From Bacillota bacterium (GTDB lineage: Bacteria; Sysuimicrobiota; Sysuimicrobiia; Sysuimicrobiales; Segetimicrobiaceae), in NCBI GenBank assembly GCA_021324975.1, contig JAJPIA010000057.1:1-55124 (forward strand): 55,124 nucleotides of DNA, given 5' to 3'. Below, piece after piece: positions 33,591-42,597 of this stretch. Within the stretch, counting starts at the first letter, position 1, and every line of letters starts with the position of its first letter. The translations under genes and the position numbers were made by a program. The notes under the pieces are model-generated. The model was not told where the DNA came from. It was given only the letters and a program-made list of their open reading frames with translations, and made no database searches.

Positions 33591-34306
33591 CCATGAGCCT
33601 GAACCGCGGCGCGACGGGCCGGCCGGTGGCCACCGAGGGAGACGTCAGTTTCCAAAAAGTCCGGGGGGTGCGCCTGTACGAGAGCGTGGTCAATCAGATC
33701 TTCGACCTGCTCGCCGCAGGTCGTCTCGGGCCCGGGCATCAATTGCCCCCAGAACGTCTCCTGGCGCAGCAGCTCGGCGTGAGCCGCAACGTCCTGCGCG
33801 AAGCGTTTCGAGCGCTCGAAATGCAGGGGATCGTGGTGAGTGTTCCGGGCGGGCGGCGATTTATCCGGCCAGATAACATCCAGGAGATCATCGACATCCG
33901 AGGGTTGATCCTGCGCCTGGAGCACGCGACGGTTCGCGACATTCTTGAATCGCGTGCGCTCGTCGAGACGGAAGCGGCCTCCCTCGCGGCCGACCGCATC
34001 GTAGAAGCGGACGTAGCGCTGCTGCGGGATGCGGCGCGCCGGCGCGACACGTGGCAGGATAACCGGAATTTCCACGTGGTCCTGGCGTCTGCGACGCACA
34101 ATATCCTGCTGCCGAAACTTGTGGGGATTCACCTGGATCTGCTTCAGGATCTCAACCAGCGGGGCCGCTACCGCGACGAACAGGCTCAGGAACTATTGCG
34201 TGAACATGTCGGCATCGCCGAGGCGGTCATCGCCAAGGCGCGTGACCGATCCCGCGAACTAATGCAACAGCACTTCCGGCACACGCGCGAGTTCTTGGGG
34301 GTGTGA
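33587..34306 (+). CDS. GntR-family (FadR/FCD) transcriptional regulator
   Basis: A 239-aa regulator. The winged helix covers about 25-95 (LPPERLLAQQLGVSRNVLREAFRALEMQGIVVSVPGG, an unmistakable GntR signature). The FCD ligand domain covers about 110-235 (DILESRALVETEAASLAADR, FHVVLASATHNILLPKLV, LREHVGIAEAVIAKARD) and includes the Asp/His positions that often bind a metal and an organic acid. It sits in the middle of the ten-gene operon and overlaps the preceding small gene by 4 bp. It most likely senses the operon's substrate or a carboxylate intermediate. No clear operator was found upstream of 29136. Confidence 0.92.
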   Translation: MTMSLNRGATGRPVATEGDVSFQKVRGVRLYESVVNQIFDLLAAGRLGPGHQLPPERLLAQQLGVSRNVLREAFRALEMQGIVVSVPGGRRFIRPDNIQEIIDIRGLILRLEHATVRDILESRALVETEAASLAADRIVEADVALLRDAARRRDTWQDNRNFHVVLASATHNILLPKLVGIHLDLLQDLNQRGRYRDEQAQELLREHVGIAEAVIAKARDRSRELMQQHFRHTREFLGV

Positions 34307-35440
34307 GTGAATGCCGCGTGCCTCGCGGTTCGCATGAGAATCACGGCGCTCGAAGCCATTCCGCTCCGTGCCGCGTTCTCGCGCTCATTCAGTTTCGGGA
34401 CGGTGGACCGCACGGTGTCGCATAACGTCGTGCTGAAGCTGACCAGCGACGACGGCATCCACGGTTTCGGCGAAGCCTGCCCCGTTGGCGCCTTTAGCGG
34501 CGAGACGCAAGAATCGGTTGTGCAGTTGCTCGAAGGTCCCGTGCGCGAGATGATCCTCAACGCGGACCCGTTTCAACATGCCGCGTTGGTGAAGCAGCTG
34601 GAACCGCGCCTCCACGGGTGTCCGTTTACGCTGGCAGCCGTCGATATGGCGTTGTACGATCTCGCGGGCAAGGCGCTCGGCGTGACGGCGGCGACCCTTC
34701 TGGGTGGGGTCTTCCGGGAGCGCGTAGTGATGCACGGTTCTGTCGGCTGGGGAGTGGCGGAAGAGATGGCCGAAGCGGCGCTGCAACAGCTAGCGTACGG
34801 CTATCGCTCCGTCAAACTCTATGCTGGGCGGGGTGATTTGGCCGCAGATCTGCGTCGCATTGAGACAGTCCGCAGTGCGGTGGGCGACGACGTCGGTTTG
34901 ATCGTGGACGTGAACGGGTTGTGGGACTTCGCGACGTGCCGACGGGCGCTGGGCCCGCTGCGAGACCTGCGCGTTTCGCTCCTTGAACAACCGCTCCCAC
35001 CATGGGACTGCGATGGACTACGCTGGGTCACCGAGACGGGTCAAGTGGACATCGCCGGCGACGAGGCCATTTATACAACGTTTGACGTGGCACAGGCTGG
35101 CCGCTTGCGGACCATGGATGCCGTGAACCTCGGCATCTCCAAGCTCGGCGGTCTCCTCCGGGCCCGGGATTGCGCGGCCGTGGCGTTCTCAGCCGGCCTC
35201 AGGGTCGTGATGGGCAGTGTCTTGGAGTTGGATATCGCCACGGCCGCCGGCCTCCAGTTCGCCGCAACACTCCCCACACTGCCATATGCGAGCTACTTGA
35301 TTGGTCCGATGAAGTACGAGCGCCGTCTCGGCGTGACGGCATTCGAGGTCCACGACGGGGCCGTCGACGTGCCGCGCGGTCCGGGCCTGGGGGTGGAGGT
35401 CGATCCCGACGCGCTCGCGGCGCTCGACCTCAGGCGATAG
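34307..35440 (+). CDS. Enolase-superfamily (mandelate racemase/muconate lactonising) enzyme
   Basis: A 377-aa protein with an alpha/beta capping domain (about 10-135) and a TIM barrel. Metal ligands appear as D201-x-N203 (IVDVNGLWD), E227 (LLEQPL) and D252/E253 (GDEAIY), and the base Lys as K279 (ISKLGG). On the other face the usual KxK motif reads K170-L-Y172, so one of the two Lys is Tyr, which should change the chemistry. The family abstracts a proton next to a carboxylate for racemisation, cycloisomerisation or dehydration. The GTG immediately after the GntR stop is given as start; the family match begins at the Met encoded at 34334, a possible true start. Confidence 0.88.
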   Translation: MNAACLAVRMRITALEAIPLRAAFSRSFSFGTVDRTVSHNVVLKLTSDDGIHGFGEACPVGAFSGETQESVVQLLEGPVREMILNADPFQHAALVKQLEPRLHGCPFTLAAVDMALYDLAGKALGVTAATLLGGVFRERVVMHGSVGWGVAEEMAEAALQQLAYGYRSVKLYAGRGDLAADLRRIETVRSAVGDDVGLIVDVNGLWDFATCRRALGPLRDLRVSLLEQPLPPWDCDGLRWVTETGQVDIAGDEAIYTTFDVAQAGRLRTMDAVNLGISKLGGLLRARDCAAVAFSAGLRVVMGSVLELDIATAAGLQFAATLPTLPYASYLIGPMKYERRLGVTAFEVHDGAVDVPRGPGLGVEVDPDALAALDLRR

Positions 35441-35483
35441 GCCGGTCGCCGCAGCATGGCCCACGGCGCGGCTGGATTCTGAA

Positions 35484-36404
35484 GTGACACGGTTTTGGCT
35501 CGCCCGCATCGTGCGCACCGCGGCCGTTTTATTCGGCGTATCAGTTGTCGTGTTTGCGATCATGCGGGCCATCCCCGGGGATCCGGCGGTCATCCTCCTC
35601 GGGGGGCAGGGGACGGCGCAGGATCTCCAGCGCGTGCGGCAGAGCCTGGGGCTCGACCAACCTGTCTACGTGCAATTCTTGAAGTGGTTTTCCCAGATCG
35701 TATTAGGCAACCTCGGGACGTCGATCTTCACGGGGCAGCCCGTGCTCACCGAGATTGTACCGCGGCTTTGGGCCAGCCTCGAACTTGCAGGGTTTGGAAC
35801 CGGGATCGGCGTCACGATAGGGCTTGCGTTGGGCGTATTCGCCGGTGCCCGGAGTCAAACGTTCTTCGACCACGCGGCGACGCTGGTGGCGGTGTTTACG
35901 ATTTCGATGCCGGCATTCTGGCTCGGCATCATTCTGATCTACGTGTTCTCCGTACTGCTGGGTTGGTTCCCTACCGGCGGGCAAGGCGGGCTCGCGAGCT
36001 TGGTGCTGCCGGGGCTGTCGATCGCCACGTGGACACTGGGGTTAGTCACCAGAATGACGCGGTCCGGCGTGCTCGACGTGTTAGGGCACGAGTACGTGCG
36101 AACGGCGAGAGCCAAAGGCAGCAGCGAGTCGCGCGTGATGTACCGGCACGTGTTGCGGAACGCCCTGCTGCCGGTCATTACGGTCCTCGGCGTTCAGTTT
36201 GGTGTCGTCCTGAGTTCCGCTGTCGGGGTCGAGGTGGTCTTTGCGTGGCCCGGCATCGCTCGGCAAATCACTCAGGCGATCCTCGAGCGCGACTACCCGA
36301 TGATTCAGGCGGCGGTTCTTATCATCGCCTCCGTCTTTGTATGCAGCAACCTGCTGGTCGATCTCTTGGTCGGCTACCTCGACCCCCGGATTCGGTACGG
36401 GTGA
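35484..36404 (+). CDS. ABC transporter permease, DppB type
   Basis: A 306-aa inner-membrane permease. The first helix is RTAAVLFGVSVVVFAIMRAI, followed by PGDPAVILLGGQGT, the contact loop YVRTARAKGSSESRVMYRHV and the end LDPRIRYG. GTG start, 43 bp after the enolase-superfamily gene. It belongs to the ten-gene operon whose first gene encodes the binding protein. It pairs with the DppC protein 36 bp downstream. Confidence 0.93.
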   Translation: MTRFWLARIVRTAAVLFGVSVVVFAIMRAIPGDPAVILLGGQGTAQDLQRVRQSLGLDQPVYVQFLKWFSQIVLGNLGTSIFTGQPVLTEIVPRLWASLELAGFGTGIGVTIGLALGVFAGARSQTFFDHAATLVAVFTISMPAFWLGIILIYVFSVLLGWFPTGGQGGLASLVLPGLSIATWTLGLVTRMTRSGVLDVLGHEYVRTARAKGSSESRVMYRHVLRNALLPVITVLGVQFGVVLSSAVGVEVVFAWPGIARQITQAILERDYPMIQAAVLIIASVFVCSNLLVDLLVGYLDPRIRYG

Positions 36405-36440
36405 CGGGGTGGTTCGAATCGAGGTTGAGGCAGTCGGCAC

Positions 36441-37307
36441 ATGAGGCTCCGGCAGTTCAAGCGCAATGGGGTGGCATTGTTGGGGAGCGTGATTGTCGGC
36501 GTCTTTCTCATCGGCGGGATTGCGGCGCCATCCATCACGCGGTATGACCCGACGCGGATGAACCTTCCGGACAAGCTCATGCCACCGACCGACCGCCATC
36601 TCCTGGGCACTGACGAATTAGGCCGCGACTTGCTGACGCGAATCCTGTACGGCGCGCGCATCGCTTTTGTGACCAGTGGTCTCGTCATCGCGATCGGTCT
36701 CACCAGCGGCGCCGCCATGGGCGTGCTCGCCGCCTGGTACCGGGCGGCTGATCCGATCGTCAGCGGCCTCGTCGAGATCTTGATGTCCATCCCGGCGATC
36801 TTGCTGGCGCTCGCCATCGTGACCGTGCTCGGTCCGGGCGCGATGAAAGCCGCCGTCGCGATCGGGATTGCCGCGTGTCCCAATTTTGCGCGGCTGATTC
36901 GCAGCACGCTCATGGCCGTCAAGCGGCGCGAATACGTCGAAGCCGCCCGGGCTGTGGGCGCCAGGGACAGCCGAATCATCATCAAGTACCTTATCCCGAA
37001 TAGCGTGTCCCCGATCATTGTCCTCGCCACGTATCAAATGTCGACTGCACTGCTGACCCTGGCTACCTTGAGTTTCATCGGACTCGGCACCCAGCCGCCT
37101 GCTCCAGATTGGGGCACGATGCTTGCGCGCGGCCGTGAATTTCTGCAGCTGGCGCCATACTACTCGATCGTCGCGGGTATGCCCATCGTTCTTCTGGTGT
37201 TGGGGTTCAATCTGGTCGGTGACGCATTGCGGGACGTGTTCGATCCGAGGTTCACCGGTCACGACGCGGCATTCGGCGCGCGTGGCGGTGCGACGCGAAC
37301 GGGGTGA
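36441..37307 (+). CDS. ABC transporter permease, DppC type
   Basis: A 288-aa inner-membrane permease. It has HLLGTDELGRDLLTRILYGA, the contact loop EYVEAARAVGARDSRIIIKY, the segment LATLSFIGLGTQPPAPDWG and VGDALRDVFDPR at the end. It overlaps nothing and lies 10 bp before the oxidoreductase gene. It completes the transporter of the ten-gene operon except for the ATPases, which are absent. Confidence 0.93.
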   Translation: MRLRQFKRNGVALLGSVIVGVFLIGGIAAPSITRYDPTRMNLPDKLMPPTDRHLLGTDELGRDLLTRILYGARIAFVTSGLVIAIGLTSGAAMGVLAAWYRAADPIVSGLVEILMSIPAILLALAIVTVLGPGAMKAAVAIGIAACPNFARLIRSTLMAVKRREYVEAARAVGARDSRIIIKYLIPNSVSPIIVLATYQMSTALLTLATLSFIGLGTQPPAPDWGTMLARGREFLQLAPYYSIVAGMPIVLLVLGFNLVGDALRDVFDPRFTGHDAAFGARGGATRTG

Positions 37308-37317
37308 ACGAAAGCCA

Positions 37318-38955
37318 ATGAGACAGTACGACGCGATCGTTATCGGCGGCGGCCACAACGGGCTCACGGCCGCGGGCTACTTGGCGCGGGAGGGCCTTCG
37401 AGTCCTCGTGCTTGAGCGGCGCGCAGTGGTTGGAGGGCCGTGCTCGCTGCTGGAATACTTTCCCGGCTACCGGGGAGCGTTTTCAAATTCCCCGGGATCA
37501 TTCGAGCCCAAGATCATGCGCGACCTGCGCTTGCAGGAATTTGGCCTCACCTTCGTGCGGCCCGATCCGTACGTTATCCATCCTTTTCCCGACGGACGGT
37601 GTTTCGCCGCGTGGCGGGACCGGGACCGAATGCTGGAACATCTCGCGGGGTTCTCGGCGCACGACGCCGGCGCGTACCAGGATCTGCTCGATGATCTGCA
37701 AGCCTTTGCGACCCGGTTGCGGGTGTCGTTATTCGCCCCACCTCCGTCTCTTCGAGAGCTTGTGAGCCGATTGGATACGCCGCAAGACGAGGAGATGCTC
37801 GCGAAGCTCGTGTTCGGAAGTGTCAAAGAATTGGTGGACGAGCGGCTCGAATCGGATGAAGTCAAAGCGGTCCTCGCCATGCTCAGTCTCATGAGCAGTC
37901 TGGCGGGTCCCCACACTCCCGGCACGCCGCTCATGCTCCTGCACCGGCCGCTTGCGCTCGCGTCGCGGGGCCTCGAGCAGGGTTACGATCCGGCGGTTCT
38001 CCCGCTGAGAGGATCGACCGGGCTTCCGTGCGGCGGGATGGGATCGATCACGCAGGCGATGAGCCGATCCATTCAGGCGTTGGGTGGCGAGATCAGGACC
38101 AAGGCGCCGGTCGCAAAAGTCCGGGTGGCGGGGAATCGTGCGGTCGGCGTCGTCCTAGCAACCGGGGAGGAGTTGGGCGCCACGGTCATACTGTCGAACC
38201 TGAACCCGAAGACGACCTTCCTGGACATTATCGAGCCGCACTGTCTGAGCGGTGACTTCCGCGACCGGGTTCGGCGGTTACCCATGCAGGGCAATCAGTT
38301 CAAACTCGGCCTGGCGCTCGATGGGCTTCCGCGATTCGCCGCAGCGCGAACCGACGAGGAAGTGCTCGGGTTCGCGGGGTGCCAATTCCGGATCGGACCC
38401 TCCATGGACTATATGGAGAGCGCGTGGGACGATGCGAAGCGCGGCCGCTGGGCCCGAACCCCGATGATGTGGGGCCTGACGCCCTCCGTCATGGATCCGT
38501 CGCTGGCGCCTCCCGGGAAACATCTCATGAGCATTAACATCTACCACGCACCGTACCGGCTCAGCGACGGCGATTGGCGAGAAGAGCGTGACCGCTTCGG
38601 CCGCCACTGCATCGACGTTCTTAGCAGTTACATTCCCAACCTGAAGGATCTGATCGCCCAATACCGGGTCTGGAGCCCAAAGGACCTCGAGGATGAGCTC
38701 GGTCTCGTGGAAGCCAATATCACCCACGGCGACATGGTCCCCTCGAACATGTTCGCGATGCGACCGCTGGCCGGCTGGTCTGACTACCGAACGCCACTCC
38801 AAGGATTGTATCTCTGCGGAGTCGGAACGTGGCCGGGCGGATACGTGTCGGGAATACCGGGGCACAATGCGGCGCAGCAGGTGCTTCGCGACCTGCGTGA
38901 AGGCCTCGACCAAGTCCATCGACGGGTGATCGGAGAGAGGCGCCCCGGACTCTAG
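37318..38955 (+). CDS. FAD-dependent oxidoreductase, phytoene desaturase/PYROXD2-like
   Basis: A 545-aa flavoprotein. The N-terminal Rossmann motif VIGGGHNGLTAAGYLAREG (8-26) and the following ERRAVVGGP are typical of the phytoene desaturase-like amine oxidase superfamily. The C-terminal FAD segment is LYLCGVGTWPGGYVSGIPG. Length fits PYROXD2-like proteins, whose substrates are poorly known. The start at 37318 is chosen because the flavin-binding strand begins at residue 4 and the open frame upstream overlaps the permease. It is the last gene of the ten-gene operon. It might exchange electrons with the Rieske protein; this is conjecture. Confidence 0.88.
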   Translation: MRQYDAIVIGGGHNGLTAAGYLAREGLRVLVLERRAVVGGPCSLLEYFPGYRGAFSNSPGSFEPKIMRDLRLQEFGLTFVRPDPYVIHPFPDGRCFAAWRDRDRMLEHLAGFSAHDAGAYQDLLDDLQAFATRLRVSLFAPPPSLRELVSRLDTPQDEEMLAKLVFGSVKELVDERLESDEVKAVLAMLSLMSSLAGPHTPGTPLMLLHRPLALASRGLEQGYDPAVLPLRGSTGLPCGGMGSITQAMSRSIQALGGEIRTKAPVAKVRVAGNRAVGVVLATGEELGATVILSNLNPKTTFLDIIEPHCLSGDFRDRVRRLPMQGNQFKLGLALDGLPRFAAARTDEEVLGFAGCQFRIGPSMDYMESAWDDAKRGRWARTPMMWGLTPSVMDPSLAPPGKHLMSINIYHAPYRLSDGDWREERDRFGRHCIDVLSSYIPNLKDLIAQYRVWSPKDLEDELGLVEANITHGDMVPSNMFAMRPLAGWSDYRTPLQGLYLCGVGTWPGGYVSGIPGHNAAQQVLRDLREGLDQVHRRVIGERRPGL

Positions 38956-38961
38956 TGCTCG

Positions 38962-40029
38962 TCAGCGGAACGCGAGCGCGCCTGCGGGATTGTCGACCAA
39001 GAATGCGTGAACGTCGTCTTCGCTGAACCCGCGCTGCCGGAGCCGCGGCACGATGTTCACGAGAATATGCTCGTATCCATGGCCTCCATAGCGGACCAGC
39101 TGGTACTTGTTCGCGACATCGTCGGAGAGCAGAATGCGGTCCCGATAGCCTGCATCGACCAAGCGCTGCACCCATTGCATACGCTGCGCGTCGCTCACCA
39201 TGTCGAGCGCGGGATTGGACTGGTAATATGAGGTCTCCTGGCCGAACAGGTCGTACTCGAGAAAACAGCCAGTCCGGGCCAGTTCGGCGAGAGGTTCCCA
39301 CGAGTGAATCGTCCGGCAGAGATGACACATGATTGTGTGAGTCGGGTCGCCGCCTGCGCTCTCTACAATGCGCATCGCGTCGCGCGGAGCGTCGGGGTGC
39401 CGCCCCGGATGGACGACGAGCGGAGCGCCCGTCAGGCGCTGCGCGCCGGCTGCCGCGCGAAGGACGACGTATTCGTCAGGGTGCGGTGGCCACGAGAGGC
39501 CGATTTCGCCGATAATGCCCGGTCGGATATCGGTCGCGCCGGCACCACCGATGATTTCCTGCGCGATTTCTTCGGCTATCCGCTCCGGCCCGCTTTGGGT
39601 GAATTGCGCCGGGTGCACCGACGAAACATAATAGCCGGATCCCATGACGACATGGAGTCCGGTGGCCTGCGCGATTCGCGCCAAGCCGGCCGGGTTCCGA
39701 CCGATACCGCCGCTTGTCGCATCGACGATCGCCGATCCGCCCGCCCGCTTATAGCGCAGGGCTTCTTCGATCGCAACGGCCTCGTCGGTCAGCGATAGAT
39801 TGGCTCGATTGGAGTACGGATGGTATCGCAGCCGGCCGATGATGTCAATCGTGATGGGAGCGTCCGCAAATGCGCGCTCATCCTCACTCTGAGGGCGACG
39901 CAGAAAGGGCGTGAGGTCACACAACAAGTGCTCGTGAGGCAGCGTCACGCCAAGGCGACTCGCGGGCACAAGCCCCACGACGGTTTGGACAGCGCCACGG
40001 CGGCTCGCGCCGGTCAGATCGGCGTTCAT
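38962..40029 (-). CDS. Phosphotriesterase-family hydrolase
   Basis: A 355-aa TIM-barrel metal hydrolase of the PTE family (lactonases, phosphotriesterases and PTE-homology proteins). Ligands seen are H32-x-H34 (LPHEHLLCD), E175 (GEIGLSW) in place of the carbamylated Lys, H207 (VVHPG), H236 (MCHLCR) and D303/D304 (LLSDDV). The Glu-bridged site is typical of PTE-homology proteins rather than pesticide hydrolases. The ATG overlaps the aminotransferase stop in an ATGA junction, so the two are coupled. It converges with the ten-gene operon, 6 bp between stops. Substrate unknown, probably a lactone or ester. Confidence 0.88.
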   Translation of the reverse strand: MNADLTGASRRGAVQTVVGLVPASRLGVTLPHEHLLCDLTPFLRRPQSEDERAFADAPITIDIIGRLRYHPYSNRANLSLTDEAVAIEEALRYKRAGGSAIVDATSGGIGRNPAGLARIAQATGLHVVMGSGYYVSSVHPAQFTQSGPERIAEEIAQEIIGGAGATDIRPGIIGEIGLSWPPHPDEYVVLRAAAGAQRLTGAPLVVHPGRHPDAPRDAMRIVESAGGDPTHTIMCHLCRTIHSWEPLAELARTGCFLEYDLFGQETSYYQSNPALDMVSDAQRMQWVQRLVDAGYRDRILLSDDVANKYQLVRYGGHGYEHILVNIVPRLRQRGFSEDDVHAFLVDNPAGALAFR

Positions 40030-41258
40030 CGCGGCTGCTCGGTGACCTGCTTGATCCGTGCAATGCCCTCCTCGATCTTGGCCATGGAAGCCGCGTAAGA
40101 AAACCGGATGTGCCCCGGCCCGAAGAACGCATCACCCGGCACAACCGCGACGTGCGCGGTGTTCAGCCAGTGCTCGGCCAGGGCCATCGAGTCGCGAACA
40201 CCGCCCCGTTGAGACTTGTCGGCAAGCAGGGCGGTCACGTCCGGGAAGGCGTAGAATGCTCCTTGCGGCATGGGGCACGTGACCCCGGAGATACGGTTGA
40301 GTGCCGCAACCATGTAACGACGCCGTGCATCGTACTCGCGTAGCATCGCTGAGTAGTCCACATGCTCGCGCAGTGCGCAGAGTGCCGCTCGCTGGGCGAT
40401 CGAGTTCACGTTGCCGGTTACGTGCCCTTGGAGCCGGTCGATGCCTTCGATGACGTCGCGCGGGCCGGCCAGCGATCCGACCCGCCACCCGGTCATGGCA
40501 AACGTCTTCGACATCGAATTCGCGAGCAACGTGAGCGGCCGGACATCGGGTCGTACCAGCGGCACGCTGAGGTGCGCTGTGCCGTCGTAGGTCAGCGCTT
40601 CGTAGACCTCATCGACGATCAGATAGAGGTTGTGCCGGAGGGCGACGTCCGCGATCGCAGACAAGACATCGCGCGGATAAACTGCTCCGGTCGGGTTGTT
40701 GGGGCTGTTGAGCACGATAGCGCGTGTGCGAGGCGTGACAGCGGCCACCACGCGCTCGGGATCCGGTGCAAACTGCGTCGCCTCGCTCACCGGTACGAGC
40801 ATAGGGGTGCCGCCCGCGAGCTTGATTTGTTCCGTGAAGCTCACCCAGCAGGGGCTCGGGATGATGATCTCGTCGCCGGGTTCGCACACCGCGGCGATCG
40901 CATTGAACAGCGCCTGCTTGGCGCCATTGGTGACCACGATCTCGTCCGACGAATAGTCGAGACCTTGCGCACGCAGCTTCGCTTCGATCGCCTCGCGCAA
41001 TTCGGGGATGCCGGCGCTTGACGTATATTTGGTGAAGCCCTCGCGAAGCGCACGCACGGCTGCGTCTTTCACGGCCTCAGGGGTATCGAAATCCGGCTCG
41101 CCTCCGACGAGGCTGATGATGTCGATGCCACGCGCGGCGAGTGCTTTTGCCCGTTCCTCCATCCGAATTGTCATCGACGGGGTGATTGCCCGAATTCTGC
41201 TGGACAACCGTTGACGAGACGTCTTGGCGTCGCCCACGATCGCACCCACCTTGCTCAA
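40026..41258 (-). CDS. Class I/II pyridoxal-phosphate aminotransferase (AspC subgroup I-gamma-like)
   Basis: A 410-aa PLP enzyme. Motifs are SLVGGEPDFDTPEAVKDAA, TNGAKQALFNAI (PLP phosphate cup), NSPNNPTG (184-191), D216 of VDEVYE and the Schiff-base K251 in SMSKTFAMTGWRVG. This set is characteristic of broad aspartate/prephenate-type aminotransferases. TTG at 41258 is given as the start; a GTG at 41249 is possible. It is translationally coupled to the phosphotriesterase-like gene, which suggests the pair act on one substrate, for example opening a lactam or lactone and transaminating the product. A housekeeping aspartate aminotransferase role cannot be excluded. Confidence 0.92.
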   Translation of the reverse strand: MSKVGAIVGDAKTSRQRLSSRIRAITPSMTIRMEERAKALAARGIDIISLVGGEPDFDTPEAVKDAAVRALREGFTKYTSSAGIPELREAIEAKLRAQGLDYSSDEIVVTNGAKQALFNAIAAVCEPGDEIIIPSPCWVSFTEQIKLAGGTPMLVPVSEATQFAPDPERVVAAVTPRTRAIVLNSPNNPTGAVYPRDVLSAIADVALRHNLYLIVDEVYEALTYDGTAHLSVPLVRPDVRPLTLLANSMSKTFAMTGWRVGSLAGPRDVIEGIDRLQGHVTGNVNSIAQRAALCALREHVDYSAMLREYDARRRYMVAALNRISGVTCPMPQGAFYAFPDVTALLADKSQRGGVRDSMALAEHWLNTAHVAVVPGDAFFGPGHIRFSYAASMAKIEEGIARIKQVTEQPR

Positions 41259-41518
41259 CGAGGTGCCTCGCCAGGGAGGGTACTACCCCCTGAAAAAACC
41301 ATGGTGACATCAGTTTTCGGGGTCTTCAGGATCGTACCTTTGCCGCCGGTGTGGATGACTCGTACGAGATGGGCGCGGATAGGAGATGTGAAACCATAGA
41401 ACGTAACCTGAGTGGTGTTCGGGGCGCAGGGATCGTCGAAACGCTCAATCCCAGTCCTCCACTGCCGTCGATACGGCGGGGGTGACACCGCGCTCAGTCG
41501 CAATTGAGGAGTCTTGCC
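41259..41518. other. Divergent intergenic region
   Basis: 260 bp between the minus-strand aminotransferase and the plus-strand amidohydrolase. A short minus-strand frame (about 41416-41266, containing IHTGGKGTILKTPKTDVTMV) looks protein-like but has no start or ribosome binding site. GAGGAG at about 41506-41511 serves the next gene. No clear operator was seen. Confidence 0.35.
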
Positions 41519-42532
41519 ATGAATCGGCCGGAATGGATATCGAAGTCGCCGATGGGATCGATCGACTTCCACGCCCACTACGTCCCTCCGGAAGCGCTTC
41601 CGTCGAACACGTTCGAGCGTAACGGGGACATGGTTGTGTTTGCGCTGGGCGGGCAGGGTAGCGAGCGCATCGGCCCCGTCCCGGCGACGGTCATGGATCT
41701 CGGGGCGCACGCGGACGCATTGGTCCGTGACCGCATCGATTGCCGTGTGCTGTCGCTCCCGCCGTTTGCGCTCGCCGACAACATCTCCGGCGATGAGGCT
41801 GTAGCGTATGCACGGGCGGCGAATAAGGCCTTTGGCGCCGTGAGCCGGGAGAGCGGAGGCAAGTTTCTCGGTCTGGCGACGGTGCCACTGTCGGAAGCTC
41901 CCCACGTTGTTGACGTCATGCGTGAGGCCGTGGAAACGCATGGGCTGCGCGGCGTCGAGATTTGCAGCTACAACGGCACGCGAGAGTTGGACGACCCGGC
42001 GCTCGAACCGTTCTGGACCGGCGCCGAGATGCTGGCGCTCCCGGTCCTTATCCATCCCAACAAGGTGGCCGGGGCAGCGCGGATGGGATCCTACTACCTC
42101 CAGAATCTGGTCGGGAATCCACTCGAGACCGCGCTCGCGGCCGCGCGTCTCACGTTTGGCAACGTACTCGCTCGCCATCCCGCGCTGACCGTGGTGTTGA
42201 GCCATGGTGGCGGTGCGTTTCCCTTCATCGCCGGCCGGCTCCAGCGAGGCGCGGAGGCACGCCCTGAATGCCAAGGATCGCTTGCGCCCTGGGAAGCGCT
42301 TCGACGCATCTACGTGGACACCGTGGTCTTTCACCCAACGATCTTGCGTGCGCTCCTGCTACTCGTGCCCGCAAGCCACGTCGTGTTGGGATCCGACGCT
42401 CCATTTTCGATGAGCGAGCAGGACGCATTGGCGACGATCCGTGCCGCCGTTGCACCAGGCCCGGACAGGGACGCGATCCTGTTCCAAAATGGCATGGACC
42501 TGCTCCGAGGTTCCAGCAAGCCGCAGGGCTAG
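41519..42532 (+). CDS. Amidohydrolase-2 (ACMSD-like) enzyme
   Basis: A 337-aa TIM-barrel metal enzyme. H18-x-H20 (IDFHAHYVPPE), the barrel His in VLIHPNK, the His in VLSHGGGAFPF and the Asp in LGSDAPF form the complete metal site of the 2-amino-3-carboxymuconate-semialdehyde decarboxylase family. It is not closely related to the pair at 30703 and 32137. It is closer to classic ACMSD-like decarboxylases. The ATG at 41519 follows GAGGAG; an in-frame Met at 41504 has none. It is transcribed alone, diverging from the aminotransferase and converging on the racemase-like gene. Confidence 0.88.
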   Translation: MNRPEWISKSPMGSIDFHAHYVPPEALPSNTFERNGDMVVFALGGQGSERIGPVPATVMDLGAHADALVRDRIDCRVLSLPPFALADNISGDEAVAYARAANKAFGAVSRESGGKFLGLATVPLSEAPHVVDVMREAVETHGLRGVEICSYNGTRELDDPALEPFWTGAEMLALPVLIHPNKVAGAARMGSYYLQNLVGNPLETALAAARLTFGNVLARHPALTVVLSHGGGAFPFIAGRLQRGAEARPECQGSLAPWEALRRIYVDTVVFHPTILRALLLLVPASHVVLGSDAPFSMSEQDALATIRAAVAPGPDRDAILFQNGMDLLRGSSKPQG

Positions 42533-42597
42533 CGTGTCGCGGTGCCTTTCTCCGAGTATGATGCGCCGCCCGTCCGCTTGCCGGATCCTATGCAGCA

